A stretch of DNA of 7,693 nt from Betaproteobacteria bacterium (GTDB lineage: Bacteria; Pseudomonadota; Gammaproteobacteria; Burkholderiales; Usitatibacteraceae): positions 1-7,693 of the forward strand of contig JANYFH010000366.1 in NCBI GenBank assembly GCA_025362705.1. The letters are read 5' to 3'. Positions 1-7,200 of the stretch are shown piece after piece. The notes beneath the pieces were generated by a model. It did not search any database. It saw only the letters and a list, made by a program, of their open reading frames with translations, and had not been told where the DNA came from. The position numbers and the translations under genes are program-made. Each line of letters begins with the position of its first letter. Position 1 is the first letter of the stretch.

Positions 1-660
1 GACGGTCAATCTTCACCCATCGATGTTACCGGCCTCATCAACGGCACCCAATATTCCTGCGGTGTGTCGGCTACAAACACCTACGGCACCGTAGTCTCGA
101 CAACGTTACTCGTCACCCCAACTCTAAACGCCGCACCCGCCTTGGTCGCCGTGAAATCGCGCAAGCTTCACGGCCCAGCCGTTCCTCAGTTTCTTCCCAT
201 CGACATCAGCGCGTTAATCACCGGCAACATCAGCGTAGAACCGCGTTCCGGCGGCAGCGCAGGCCACACCTTGGTGTTCCTGTTCAATCGTCCAATTACC
301 AGCAACGATGTCGTCACAGCAAAAGATGTGAACGCCATGGACGTTGGTACGGTATCGTCCAATCGCGTGGGTAACACTGTCGAGGTCACACTGCTAAGTG
401 TGCCTGACAACAAGCGCGTCACCATTTCAATCCCCAACGTAAACAGTAGCGGGACGGCGTTTCAAGCCGCGGCAGGATTTCTCGTCGGCGACTTCAACAA
501 TAGTTACGCGGTGAACGCCAGCGACATCAGCGCGGTACGTGCGCACAGCGGCCAGCCAACGACATCAGCGAACTTCAAATTTGACGTGGACGCATCCGGC
601 GGCATCAGCTCGACCGACGTCTCAGCCGTGAAGGCGCGATCCGGCCTGGTGTTGCCGTAG
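1..660 (+). CDS. C-terminal part of a large secreted protein: FN3-like tail, beta-rich module, dockerin type I pair (5' end outside window)
   Basis: The reading frame is open from base 1 to the TAG at 658-660, so this is the 3' end of a longer gene and its start is not in view. The first ~40 residues (pattern TGLINGTQYSCGVSATN) resemble the last strands of a fibronectin type III domain. Next comes a beta-rich module with the landmarks SRKLHG, RSGG and HTLVFLF, of a type I recall just before dockerin pairs in large secreted proteins. The C-terminus holds two dockerin type I calcium loops: DFNNSYAVNASD (490-525), with D, N, S and D at loop positions 1, 3, 5 and 12, and DVDASGGISSTD (583-618), with D, D, S and D. 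Both are followed by nearly identical helices (DISAVRAHSG and DVSAVKARSG). Dockerins bind cohesins in cellulosomes, but outside that setting the partner is usually unknown. The role is probably extracellular or surface-associated; any catalytic domain would lie upstream. Confidence 0.85.
   Translation, partial: DGQSSPIDVTGLINGTQYSCGVSATNTYGTVVSTTLLVTPTLNAAPALVAVKSRKLHGPAVPQFLPIDISALITGNISVEPRSGGSAGHTLVFLFNRPITSNDVVTAKDVNAMDVGTVSSNRVGNTVEVTLLSVPDNKRVTISIPNVNSSGTAFQAAAGFLVGDFNNSYAVNASDISAVRAHSGQPTTSANFKFDVDASGGISSTDVSAVKARSGLVLP
490..645 (+). other. Dockerin type I duplicated calcium-binding repeat
   Basis: Two F-hand-like repeats lie about 93 bases apart in the coding frame (490-552 and 583-645). 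Each has an Asp-rich 12-residue loop followed by a helix ending in Ser-Gly. The residue pairs flanking the helix starts (Ile-Ser and Val-Ser) are near-identical between the repeats, which fits the pseudo-twofold symmetry of known dockerins. Calcium binding is inferred from the loop residues. Confidence 0.8.
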
Positions 661-985
661 GGAATTCACCTTTCTGTAGCCACTCTCCAGCGCTGGCGCG
701 CTGTTCAGAGCAAAAACGGCTGTAACACCGCGCCATTGCTCATGTTTGAAACCGCCTATCAATCTTGCCGATGGAGCAGCGTTTGATACCACCAGCGGGA
801 AGGCGGTCAGGTTCGGTAAATAATCGCGCAGCCATATTTCCCTCTTTGTGTATGCCAACGCACAGAGCGGGAAAGCATCGCAATGGAAAATGTGGTCAGG
901 GCTAATTGCTCACGGCATGCTTGCGTGTCGATGACGTTGCTTCCCCGAAACCTTCATTTTTCAATCAATCAGGATAATAGACAAC
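661..985. other. Intergenic region without a supported gene
   Basis: No open frame here has a ribosome binding site and a plausible protein. A perfect inverted repeat, CAGCGC-TGGC-GCGCTG (688-703), lies 27 bases after the dockerin gene's stop. It could mark the transcript end, but no T-run follows. The remainder has no recognisable repeat, RNA gene or mobile-element remnant. The last ~120 bases should contain the promoter of the BON gene, but no convincing -35/-10 pair can be seen. Confidence 0.5.
688..703 (+). terminator. Possible stem-loop after the dockerin gene
   Basis: CAGCGC and GCGCTG form a perfect 6-bp G/C-rich stem with a 4-base loop 27 bases past the stop codon. The downstream flank (TTCAGAGC) is not a T-tract, so an intrinsic terminator is doubtful. 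Part of it is also a 10-base palindrome (CCAGCGCTGG, 687-696). Confidence 0.25.
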
Positions 986-1309
986 ATGAATATCAAACTT
1001 TTTGCGAGCTGTATCGTGGCTGGCACATTGATGCTGCCAGTAGTTGGCTATAGCGCTGAATCCGAGCATGCATCTGCGAAGACGTTTGTAAAAGACTCAG
1101 TGATCACCACCAAAATCAAGGCCGAACTCGCCGAAGAAAAAGCATCGAGCCTGGTAAAGATCAGTGTGGATACAACCGATAAGGGCGCCGTTGTATTGAG
1201 CGGCCATGCTGCGACCCAGGCGGCAGTTGATCGCGCCGTGGTGATTGCGCGCGCTGTAAAAGGCGTTACCTCGGTTGAAAATAACATCAAAGTCGTTGCC
1301 GACAAGTAA
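986..1309 (+). CDS. Exported BON-domain protein (OsmY-like, single domain)
   Basis: The 107-residue protein starts with a Sec signal peptide (MNIKLF, a hydrophobic core, then VVGYSA; likely cleavage near residue 24). It then carries one BON domain (about residues 36-104): an initial helix (KDSVITTKIKAELA), a strand, the hallmark GAVVLSGHA turn, a second helix, and the closing strand VTSVENNIKVV. BON domains are thought to bind phospholipid or the periplasmic face of membranes; E. coli OsmY has two, here there is one. The protein should be periplasmic and may act in envelope stress protection. The ATG is preceded by AGGA (971-974) at a somewhat long spacing of 11 bases. The gene stands alone, with 208 bases before the next gene. 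The family call is firm, but the specific role is unknown. Confidence 0.88.
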   Translation: MNIKLFASCIVAGTLMLPVVGYSAESEHASAKTFVKDSVITTKIKAELAEEKASSLVKISVDTTDKGAVVLSGHAATQAAVDRAVVIARAVKGVTSVENNIKVVADK

Positions 1310-1320
1310 CCTCTGGTAAT

Positions 1321-1350
1321 CCGCAATCGCACATCAAGTTGCGGTTGCGG
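1321..1350 (+). terminator. Stem-loop downstream of the BON gene
   Basis: CCGCAATCGCA (1321-1331) pairs with TGCGGTTGCGG (1340-1350) as an 11-bp stem with one U-G wobble and an 8-base loop, starting 11 bases after the stop codon. No T-run follows, so it may be a 3'-end-stabilising or Rho-assisted structure and not a classical intrinsic terminator. Confidence 0.4.
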
Positions 1351-1507
1351 CAGCTAGGTTAATGACTGGGATATTTCAAAACATACAGTCATGGCCGTTT
1401 GGCGTTTTCTCCGGACGCATCATTTCCATTTATCATCGCATCGTAGCGCTGAAAAATTTCCGCACCTGCGTATTCAAACTGGAAATACACGATTTCTAAT
1501 TTTCACC

Positions 1508-1511
1508 GGAG
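1508..1511 (+). promoter_or_regulatory. Ribosome binding site of the FMN reductase gene
   Basis: GGAG lies six bases before the ATG at 1518. This is a good Shine-Dalgarno match and spacing, and it supports that start. Confidence 0.7.
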
Positions 1512-1517
1512 AACATC

Positions 1518-2069
1518 ATGAGTAATTATCAAATTGCGGTTGTCGTCGGCAGCCTTCGTCGCGATTCATTCAACCGGAAGCTGGCGAGCGCGATGGCAAA
1601 ACTCGCACCAGCAGAGTTCTCTTTCAAGCAGTTGGAAATCGGCGACTTGCCGCTTTACAACCAGGATGACGATGCGAATCCATCCGAACCCACCAAGCGC
1701 CTGAAAAGCGAAATCCTAGCAGCGCAAGGTGTGCTTTTTGTCACCCCCGAATACAACCGTTCAATCCCCGGTGTGCTCAAGAACGCGATTGACCACGCTT
1801 CGCGTCCGTATGGCAAAAGTGCCTGGGCGGGGAAGCCAGCCGGCGTATTGGGTGTGTCGGTCGGCCCGATCGGTGCTGCCCTTGCGCAACAGCATTTGCG
1901 CAATATTCTTGCCTACCTTGATATGCCTACACTTGGCCAGCCCGAAGCATTCATTCATGCAAAAGAAGGACTGTTGGACGCTGAAGGCAATATCGGTGAA
2001 GGCAGCAGGAAATTCCTGCAGACATGGATGGATACCTACGTTGCCTGGGTGAAAAAACACGTCGGCTGA
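1518..2069 (+). CDS. NAD(P)H-dependent FMN reductase (ChrR/YieF-like quinone/chromate reductase family)
   Basis: The 183-residue protein has the flavodoxin-like fold signature of the NADPH-dependent FMN reductase family and its usual length. The phosphate-binding loop GSLRRDSFNRKLA (residues 11-23) follows the first strand (IAVVV). LPLYNQDD is at 44-51. The diagnostic flavin-contacting stretch VTPEYNRSIPGVLKNAID is at 75-92, and a GVSVGPIGAA loop lies after the fourth strand. E. coli ChrR shares GSLRxxSFN and VTPEYNxSxPGxLKNAID. Such enzymes are cytosolic FMN proteins that pass electrons from NAD(P)H to quinones, and some also reduce chromate or other metals. The true substrate cannot be read from sequence. 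The gene is followed after 33 bases by a metal transporter gene on the same strand, suggesting one transcript and a redox or metal-homeostasis role. Confidence 0.9.
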   Translation: MSNYQIAVVVGSLRRDSFNRKLASAMAKLAPAEFSFKQLEIGDLPLYNQDDDANPSEPTKRLKSEILAAQGVLFVTPEYNRSIPGVLKNAIDHASRPYGKSAWAGKPAGVLGVSVGPIGAALAQQHLRNILAYLDMPTLGQPEAFIHAKEGLLDAEGNIGEGSRKFLQTWMDTYVAWVKKHVG

Positions 2070-2102
2070 TAGCCGCAATTTAATTACAGCATACTGGCGG
2101 CG

Positions 2103-2804
2103 ATGAAATCATTCCGGCACCACGCAGAACGCCATCGCAGCGACCGTATCGGCTGGCTGCGCGCGGCCGTGCTCGGTGCCAACGACGGCATTGTCTCGAC
2201 CGCGAGTCTTGTCGTTGGCGTTGCGGCAGCCAGCGCGAGCCAGAGCAATATTCTGGTCACTGGTGTCGCTGGACTGGTCGCGGGCGCCATGTCGATGGCG
2301 GCGGGCGAATACGTCTCGGTGCATTCACAGGCGGATACCGAGAACGCTGATCTGGCGCGCGAACGCGCCGAGTTGGAAAAAGATCCAGCTGCGGAATTGC
2401 GCGAGTTAAGCGCCATCTACGTCACTCGCGGGCTCGATCACGAACTCGCCGGGAAGGTCGCCGCACAATTGACTGCACACGATGCCCTCGGCGCACATGC
2501 GCGGGACGAACTCGGCATATCAGATGCATTTAGCGCGAAGCCCATTCAGGCTGCGCTTGCCTCAGCCGCCAGCTTTGCCATCGGCGCGGCCTTGCCCCTG
2601 GCCGTGACGGTGTTATCGCCCGAGCACGGCCTGATCTTCTGGGTGTCGGGAACATCGCTCATTTTCCTCGCGATATTGGGTGCTGTTGCCGCGCGGGTCG
2701 GCGGTGCCAACGCCCTGATCGGCGCGTGGCGTGTCACCTTCTGGGGTGCGCTGGCGATGGCGATCACTGCGGGTGTGGGTGCCCTTTTCGGTGCTGCTGT
2801 TTGA
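2103..2804 (+). CDS. VIT1/CCC1-family iron/manganese transporter
   Basis: This 233-residue membrane protein matches the VIT family. TM1 (about 18-45) contains the hallmark LGANDGIVSTASLVVGV with Asp28. TM2 (about 48-73) contains GAMSMAAGEYVSV with Met63, Met65 and Glu69. A hydrophilic helical section (74-147) is rich in Glu (RERAELEKDPAAELREL). TM3-TM5 lie near 148-171, 177-199 and 205-230. In plant VIT1 the TM1 Asp and a TM2 Met line the ion path, and the helical section holds a metal-binding site; here the late part (HARDELGIS) seems to keep fewer ligands than the plant protein. The expected job is proton-coupled export of Fe2+ or Mn2+ across the inner membrane. The start ATG has only a weak GGCGG upstream (2096-2100), consistent with translation coupled to the reductase gene 33 bases upstream. 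The ion is not determined. Confidence 0.9.
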   Translation: MKSFRHHAERHRSDRIGWLRAAVLGANDGIVSTASLVVGVAAASASQSNILVTGVAGLVAGAMSMAAGEYVSVHSQADTENADLARERAELEKDPAAELRELSAIYVTRGLDHELAGKVAAQLTAHDALGAHARDELGISDAFSAKPIQAALASAASFAIGAALPLAVTVLSPEHGLIFWVSGTSLIFLAILGAVAARVGGANALIGAWRVTFWGALAMAITAGVGALFGAAV

Positions 2805-2821
2805 TGACCTTGGCTCGGAAT

Positions 2822-2850
2822 AAATAAACGTCAGACGCGATTGTTTATTT
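2822..2850. terminator. A/T-rich inverted repeat between convergent genes, possible bidirectional terminator
   Basis: AAATAAAC (2822-2829) and GTTTATTT (2843-2850) form a perfect 8-bp stem with a 13-base loop. On the plus strand the 3' arm runs into TTTTT (2848-2852). It sits in the 74-base gap between the convergent transporter and lipoprotein genes, where termination in both directions is expected. The stem is weak because it is A/T-rich. Confidence 0.35.
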
Positions 2851-2878
2851 TTGGTATGGATCCGCGCGGGGAAACGAT

Positions 2879-4048
2879 TTACATCTTGCCGATTTTTCGG
2901 CTGAGCGCAGCAAAGCCCGCATCGACCTTGTCGGGCATGATCAGTGAGGCGAGCATATCAAGCTGCTTTTTCGCGTTGGGTTTATCGCCGTTGTACCAAT
3001 ACGCGATTGCCAGGTTGCGATGGACTTCGTCAAATCCCGCTGCCAGCGCTTCCGCCCGCTCGAGTGCACGCACTGCCTTGGCATACTTCTCCTCACGCAG
3101 ATAATTGAGGCCAATGCCGAGCCAATAATACGGGTCCCTTTCCTGCTCGGCCTGCAGGATACGAACGTATTTTTCCGCCTCGGCGTCACGACCCTGCACG
3201 ACCAGCAACTGACGCATTGACCTTATCGCCGTGGTGTCGCTACCGTTGAGTGCGATGGCGTGCGCGAGCAGGCGTTCAGCACTATCGACGAAGCCGCTGC
3301 GCTTGTAGAGTTGCGCAAGGTTGTTGTACGTCGACGAATAGCCTGGGTCTGCAAGGATCGCCGCTTTGAACCACGCATAAGCCAGCGCTGTGTTTCCGGC
3401 TGCGAAGTATTCCGCAGCGATATTGTTGTAGTAACGCGCGAGCACGTTTTCTTCCGACAACTCCACTCCGGGGCGCATCCAGCCAGTCTTCGGCTCGAAA
3501 TCGATCAACACGTTGCCGGTGTTGGTCATGCCCGCCGATAGATAAGGTCGGGTTTCGTTTTTGATCAATAAATTGATATGGCCCTCGATAAAATCGACGT
3601 TGCCGTGTCGATCATAAAATTGCTGGATACGAACGTCCTGCAATTGCGCAGGCAGGTTCAAGGCCTTGGCGATCGAATACGCGAGCACACTTAGCGAAAG
3701 ACAATCGCCGCGCCTGGTACGCCAGGTGACGGCACCGATCGTCGACTGGCCACCGGCATACGGAAAAGATGTTCGTTTGGGGCCGAACAAAAGCGTAAGC
3801 AAATAATCCACACGCGCCTGCAAATTGGCCGCCTTCATCCCCGACGAATCAAGCGTTGTCTGGAGTTCTTTGTCGAGCGCGAAGAGATCTGCTTTGCGGA
3901 TAGTGATCGCCGCCGGATCGTAACTGAAGGCTTGATCCCGCCACAATTCCTGCGCGGGCACCGCGATAGTGGGCGCAACAGGCACCGCGGCGCATCCGGT
4001 GAGCACCAGAATCAAACCGGCAATGGTGATAGTTAGCGCGTTGAGCAA
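2879..4048 (-). CDS. Outer-membrane-type lipoprotein with transglutaminase-like domain and TPR repeats
   Basis: With the start chosen here the protein has 389 residues. A hydrophobic N-terminus ends in the lipobox LTGC (Cys19) followed by Ala, so it is likely lipidated and sorted to the outer membrane. A transglutaminase-like domain follows (about 75-185), with RRGDC (Cys116), EGHINLLI (His157) and VLIDFEP (Asp183), in the order and spacing of a Cys-His-Asp triad. From about 208 to 371 come some five TPR units (YNNIAAEYFAAGNTALAYAWF and repeats of it), expected to bind protein partners. The role could be peptidase, cross-linking or scaffolding; the substrate is unknown. Start: the frame opens with TTG at 4060 directly after a stop, but TTG at 4048 has GGAG six bases upstream and is preferred. 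The signal peptide lacks Lys/Arg before the hydrophobic core, which is unusual. It lies downstream of the tricorn-like gene on the same strand. Confidence 0.82.
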   Translation of the reverse strand: MLNALTITIAGLILVLTGCAAVPVAPTIAVPAQELWRDQAFSYDPAAITIRKADLFALDKELQTTLDSSGMKAANLQARVDYLLTLLFGPKRTSFPYAGGQSTIGAVTWRTRRGDCLSLSVLAYSIAKALNLPAQLQDVRIQQFYDRHGNVDFIEGHINLLIKNETRPYLSAGMTNTGNVLIDFEPKTGWMRPGVELSEENVLARYYNNIAAEYFAAGNTALAYAWFKAAILADPGYSSTYNNLAQLYKRSGFVDSAERLLAHAIALNGSDTTAIRSMRQLLVVQGRDAEAEKYVRILQAEQERDPYYWLGIGLNYLREEKYAKAVRALERAEALAAGFDEVHRNLAIAYWYNGDKPNAKKQLDMLASLIMPDKVDAGFAALSRKIGKM

Positions 4049-4054
4049 ACCGGA

Positions 4055-4058
4055 CTCC
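4055..4058 (-). promoter_or_regulatory. Ribosome binding site deciding a TTG start
   Basis: On the minus strand GGAG (4058 down to 4055) lies six bases before the TTG at 4048-4046. The only other in-frame start, TTG at 4060, overlaps this site and has no Shine-Dalgarno of its own. No in-frame ATG precedes the lipobox. Confidence 0.5.
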
Positions 4059-4115
4059 AATCACGTTAAAACCCAGGCACAATCATGTTACCTGATTTGA
4101 TTTAGTTCAGGCTTG

Positions 4116-4133
4116 TGCGGAATTGGTTCCGCA
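4116..4133 (-). terminator. Perfect 7-bp hairpin in the gap between protease and lipoprotein genes
   Basis: TGCGGAA (4116-4122) and TTCCGCA (4127-4133) pair perfectly around a 4-base loop (TTGG on the plus strand). It is the promoter-proximal hairpin relative to the lipoprotein gene, 68 bases upstream of its start. No T-run follows on the minus strand. It could be a terminator-like, attenuator-like or protein-binding element; the function is not determined. Confidence 0.35.
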
Positions 4134-4189
4134 GCTGATGCGCCTTTTTGAGCTCTCAGAAAATAACAAGGAATGAGCATGGACGAGCC

Positions 4190-4212
4190 TTCCAGGTCAA
4201 AAAGACCCGGAA
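4190..4212 (-). terminator. 9-bp hairpin in the gap between protease and lipoprotein genes
   Basis: Read on the minus strand, TTCCGGGTC and GACCTGGAA pair around a TTTTT loop, with one G-U wobble in RNA. On the plus strand the same position would be an A-C mismatch, so the structure is better on the strand that carries the flanking genes. No T-run follows directly. Confidence 0.35.
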
Positions 4213-4227
4213 AGCTGCACCGGTACT

Positions 4228-4264
4228 TGCGTTTACACCAAACGGCGACGTTGGTGCAAATGCA
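4228..4264 (-). terminator. Long imperfect stem-loop just after the tricorn-like gene
   Basis: It begins 10 bases past the protease stop codon. Read on the minus strand, TGCATTTGCACCAACG pairs with CGTTTGGTGTAAACGCA around a TCGC loop, giving about 15 pairs with one single-base bulge, one mismatch and one G-U wobble. It is the likeliest transcript-end or RNA-stabilising structure of the protease gene. It lacks a U-tract, so Rho-independent termination is uncertain. Confidence 0.45.
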
Positions 4265-4274
4265 GACTTACGCT

Positions 4275-7200
4275 TTATTTGCCCAACTGCGTCGGCATCG
4301 AGGGCGCAACTTTGCGCGTGATTTGCTTCTCGCTTTGCAGCCGCTGCATCACCGATTTAAGCGCGGCATCCAGTTGCGTATCGCGTCCCTGATTCACCGC
4401 TGTTGGATCCAGTTCGACCTCCATATCCGGTGCGACGCCTTCGTTCTCTACGCGCCATTCGCGTTCCGGCGTGAAAAACCGGAAAAACGGCACGACCAGC
4501 GCGCCGCCGTCGATGAGATTGGGATTGGCCGAAATGCCGATCAGCCCGCCCCAGGTTCGCGTGCCGATCAAGGGTCCCAGACCCATGCGTTTAAAGGCAT
4601 AGGGCAGGAAGTCTCCGCCTGAGCCTGCGTCCTGATCGATGAGCATCACTTTGGGGCCGTAAATCGCGCCGCCCGGTGTTTCAAACAGCATCCCGTCGCG
4701 GTCTTTCCAGCCTGCCAGATATTGCCTGCTCAATACATCGGTAACGTAGTTCGCCGCCTGCCCGCCACTGTTGCGGCGATCATCGACAATGACGGCAGCT
4801 TTTTCGACTTGCGCAAAGAACATGCGGTTGAAATGCTTGAATCCATCACCGCCGGTATCGGGCAAATAAACGTAAGCGACTTTGCCGCCCGACACCTTAT
4901 CGACGTACTGACGGTTTTTTTCGATCCAGTTCCATTGCCGCAGCGATGCTTCATTCGCAATCGGCTGAACAACGATGTTGTGCGAACCTTTGCCGGTCGC
5001 GTCGCTGCCAACTGTGAGGCTTACCTGCTTGCCGACGGTGTTCTCCAAAAACGCGTAAAGATTTTGCTGCGCGCTCACCGGCCTTCCATTGACCGCAAGA
5101 ATATAGTCGCCTTCTTTAACGCCAAGACCCGGCACCGCCAATGGTGCTTTCATGAACGGATTCCAGCGGTCACCGGCGTAGATAGTCTTGATGCGATAGT
5201 GGTCGTTATCGACGGTGAAATCTGCCCCCAGCAGCCCTGCGGCGGCCGGTCGTTCGCGATGGACGTCGCCGCCGCCCACCCGATTGTGCCCAACCTGCAA
5301 CTCACCGATCATCTCCGCCAGCAAATCATTCAGGTCTTCGCGCCGCTGCACGTGTTTGAGCAGTGGCTGGTAGCGGGCACGAATCGCGTTCCAGTCAATG
5401 CCGTGCAGATTTGCGTCGTAGAAAAATTCTTTCTCCATCCACCACGTTTCATCAAAAATCTGCTGCCATTCTTCCTGCGGATTGATCGTCATGCCTAGCT
5501 GCGCAAGATCGATTGGCTTGGCGTCGAATTTATCGGTCGCGTCGGTAATTTCGAGTTTGCCCTTTGCGTATTGCAGCAGCATTTTCTTGCCGTCAGCACT
5601 AATGCTGAAGTTGGCTACACCCGCTTTCAACGCGCGGGTTTTGCGATCTTCGAAACTAAATCGATACAACTCGCCATTGCCGGTAGATTCCGGTTCCGGT
5701 GGGTCGTTGCTGTTGCCGGGTTGCCTGCGCTCAAGGTAAAACAATGCGCCGTCGGACGCGACAGCCAGTGAATCGTAATTGCGTTCGGAGAGCGGCAGTG
5801 CAACGATGCGTTGGCCAATTCCGTCGAAATCAATGCGCACTGCTTTCGGTGGCTTCGCGGACGCTACAGGTTTAGCCGCATCGGGTTTGGCCCTGTCATC
5901 TGTGCTCGCATCGGTTTTGGGTATGCCATCAGGCTTGGCGCCGTCCTTCGGGCCATCCTTGGGCGGATCTTTCTTGTCTTCTTCATCACCGGTTTTCGGC
6001 TCCATCGGTGACTTGCCCTCAGCACTCAACACCATCGCGTAAATGCCGTCGCGCACCGGCCGCTCCTGCGACGACATGTCGAGCCCAACCAGCGACGGCC
6101 CTGCATTAATCGATGCTGTGAAATACAGATAGTCGCTACCGCCAAATACGGGGTTATCCGCGTTGCTGAGACCATCAGTCACCGTGACGCTCTTGCCGGT
6201 TGCGAAATCGTGAATGCGGATCTGATTAAAAAAATTCTCGGCAGCCACCGTATACGCCAGCCAGCGACTGTCAGGAGAAATCGAAACGATGAATGCGCCG
6301 CGACGCTTGCGATTGTCGATCAGCTTGACGGCGCCGGTGCTGATCGTGATCGCATACAGGTTCAGGTGATTGTCCTGATACACAATGGTCTTGCCGTCCG
6401 GTGCCCATGCCAGCAAGGTGAAATAACCACTCTTGCCGAGGTCGAGCGTCTGCGATTTGTCCAGACCTGCCTGATCGCGCAACACCAGAGAATGATGCAT
6501 GCCAGCATCGGAAATGTAGGCAACCTGCTTGCCGTCCGGACTCCACATCGCGTCTTTTTCGCGCACGCCGGAAGTTTGCGTGAGGTTACGCACAGAGCCA
6601 TCCTTGACCGGCACGGTGAATACATCGCCACGCGCACTGACGACCACGCGCTTACCGGTCGCTGAAAGGCGCGCCGATGTCATGTTGCTGCTCGCGTCCT
6701 TCCACTGTGTTCGCGTCTGGATTGCCTGCGCGGCGATGGTGACGGGAAGATCGCGAATACGGCTCGTTGCAACATCCAGTTCTTTAAGCTTGCCGCCGAC
6801 TTCATATACCACCGTGTTGCCGAACGCGCCGGCACTGTGTACATCCCAAACCGTTTCCCTGGTCAATTGGCGCACAGCCTTAGTCTTGCTCTCATAAATA
6901 AACAGATTCGCCGCGCCGTCGTTGCGATCAGAAATGAACACAACATCGTCGCCAATCCACATGGGATTGGTATCGGATGCATTCACGTGCGGAATTTTTT
7001 CCAGCGTATTGGTCGCCGGGTCGATAATCCAAATGGGTGGTGTGCTGCCGCCGCGGTGCTGGCGCCAGCCGCTGGCACCGGAATTGGCAGCGCGATAGGG
7101 ACGATAGGCGATACGCTTGCCGTCCCTGGACCAAACCCCTTCAAAGGCTTGCGCTTCCATCACTTTTTTCTCGAAGCCGCCATCAACAGAGACTTCGTAC

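Noticed and set aside
622..858. Minus-strand open frame (78 codons) over the end of the dockerin gene and the following gap
   Set aside because: No ribosome binding site or recognisable domain, and it overlaps the well-supported dockerin coding end.
1001..1012. Possible lipobox (FASC) in the BON protein signal peptide
   Set aside because: The Cys is residue 9, too early to follow a full hydrophobic core; a normal Sec cleavage after GYSA fits better.
883..1053. Small plus-strand frame (56 codons) overlapping the start of the BON gene
   Set aside because: No Shine-Dalgarno before the ATG, and it overlaps the clear signal peptide of the BON protein in another frame.
1473..1500. Promoter-like TTCAAA - 16 bases - TCTAAT before the reductase gene
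   Set aside because: The -10 match is good (5 of 6), but the implied transcription start would lie at the ribosome binding site, leaving almost no leader; too weak to annotate.
1729..2078. Overlapping frames of 105-107 codons on both strands within the reductase gene
   Set aside because: Both are out-of-frame shadows of the conserved FMN reductase sequence, without ribosome binding sites.
4173..4622. Plus-strand open frame starting in the gap and running antisense into the protease gene
   Set aside because: AAGGA lies six bases before its second ATG (4179), which is tempting, but the product is Arg/His-rich, lacks recognisable domains and mostly mirrors the protease C-terminus. The start also overlaps the hairpin region.
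4722..5498. Long plus-strand open frame (258 codons) opposite the protease gene
   Set aside because: It lies entirely within the antisense of well-conserved PDZ and peptidase regions, has no ribosome binding site, and its translation resembles no family; it is a shadow of the G+C-rich coding strand.
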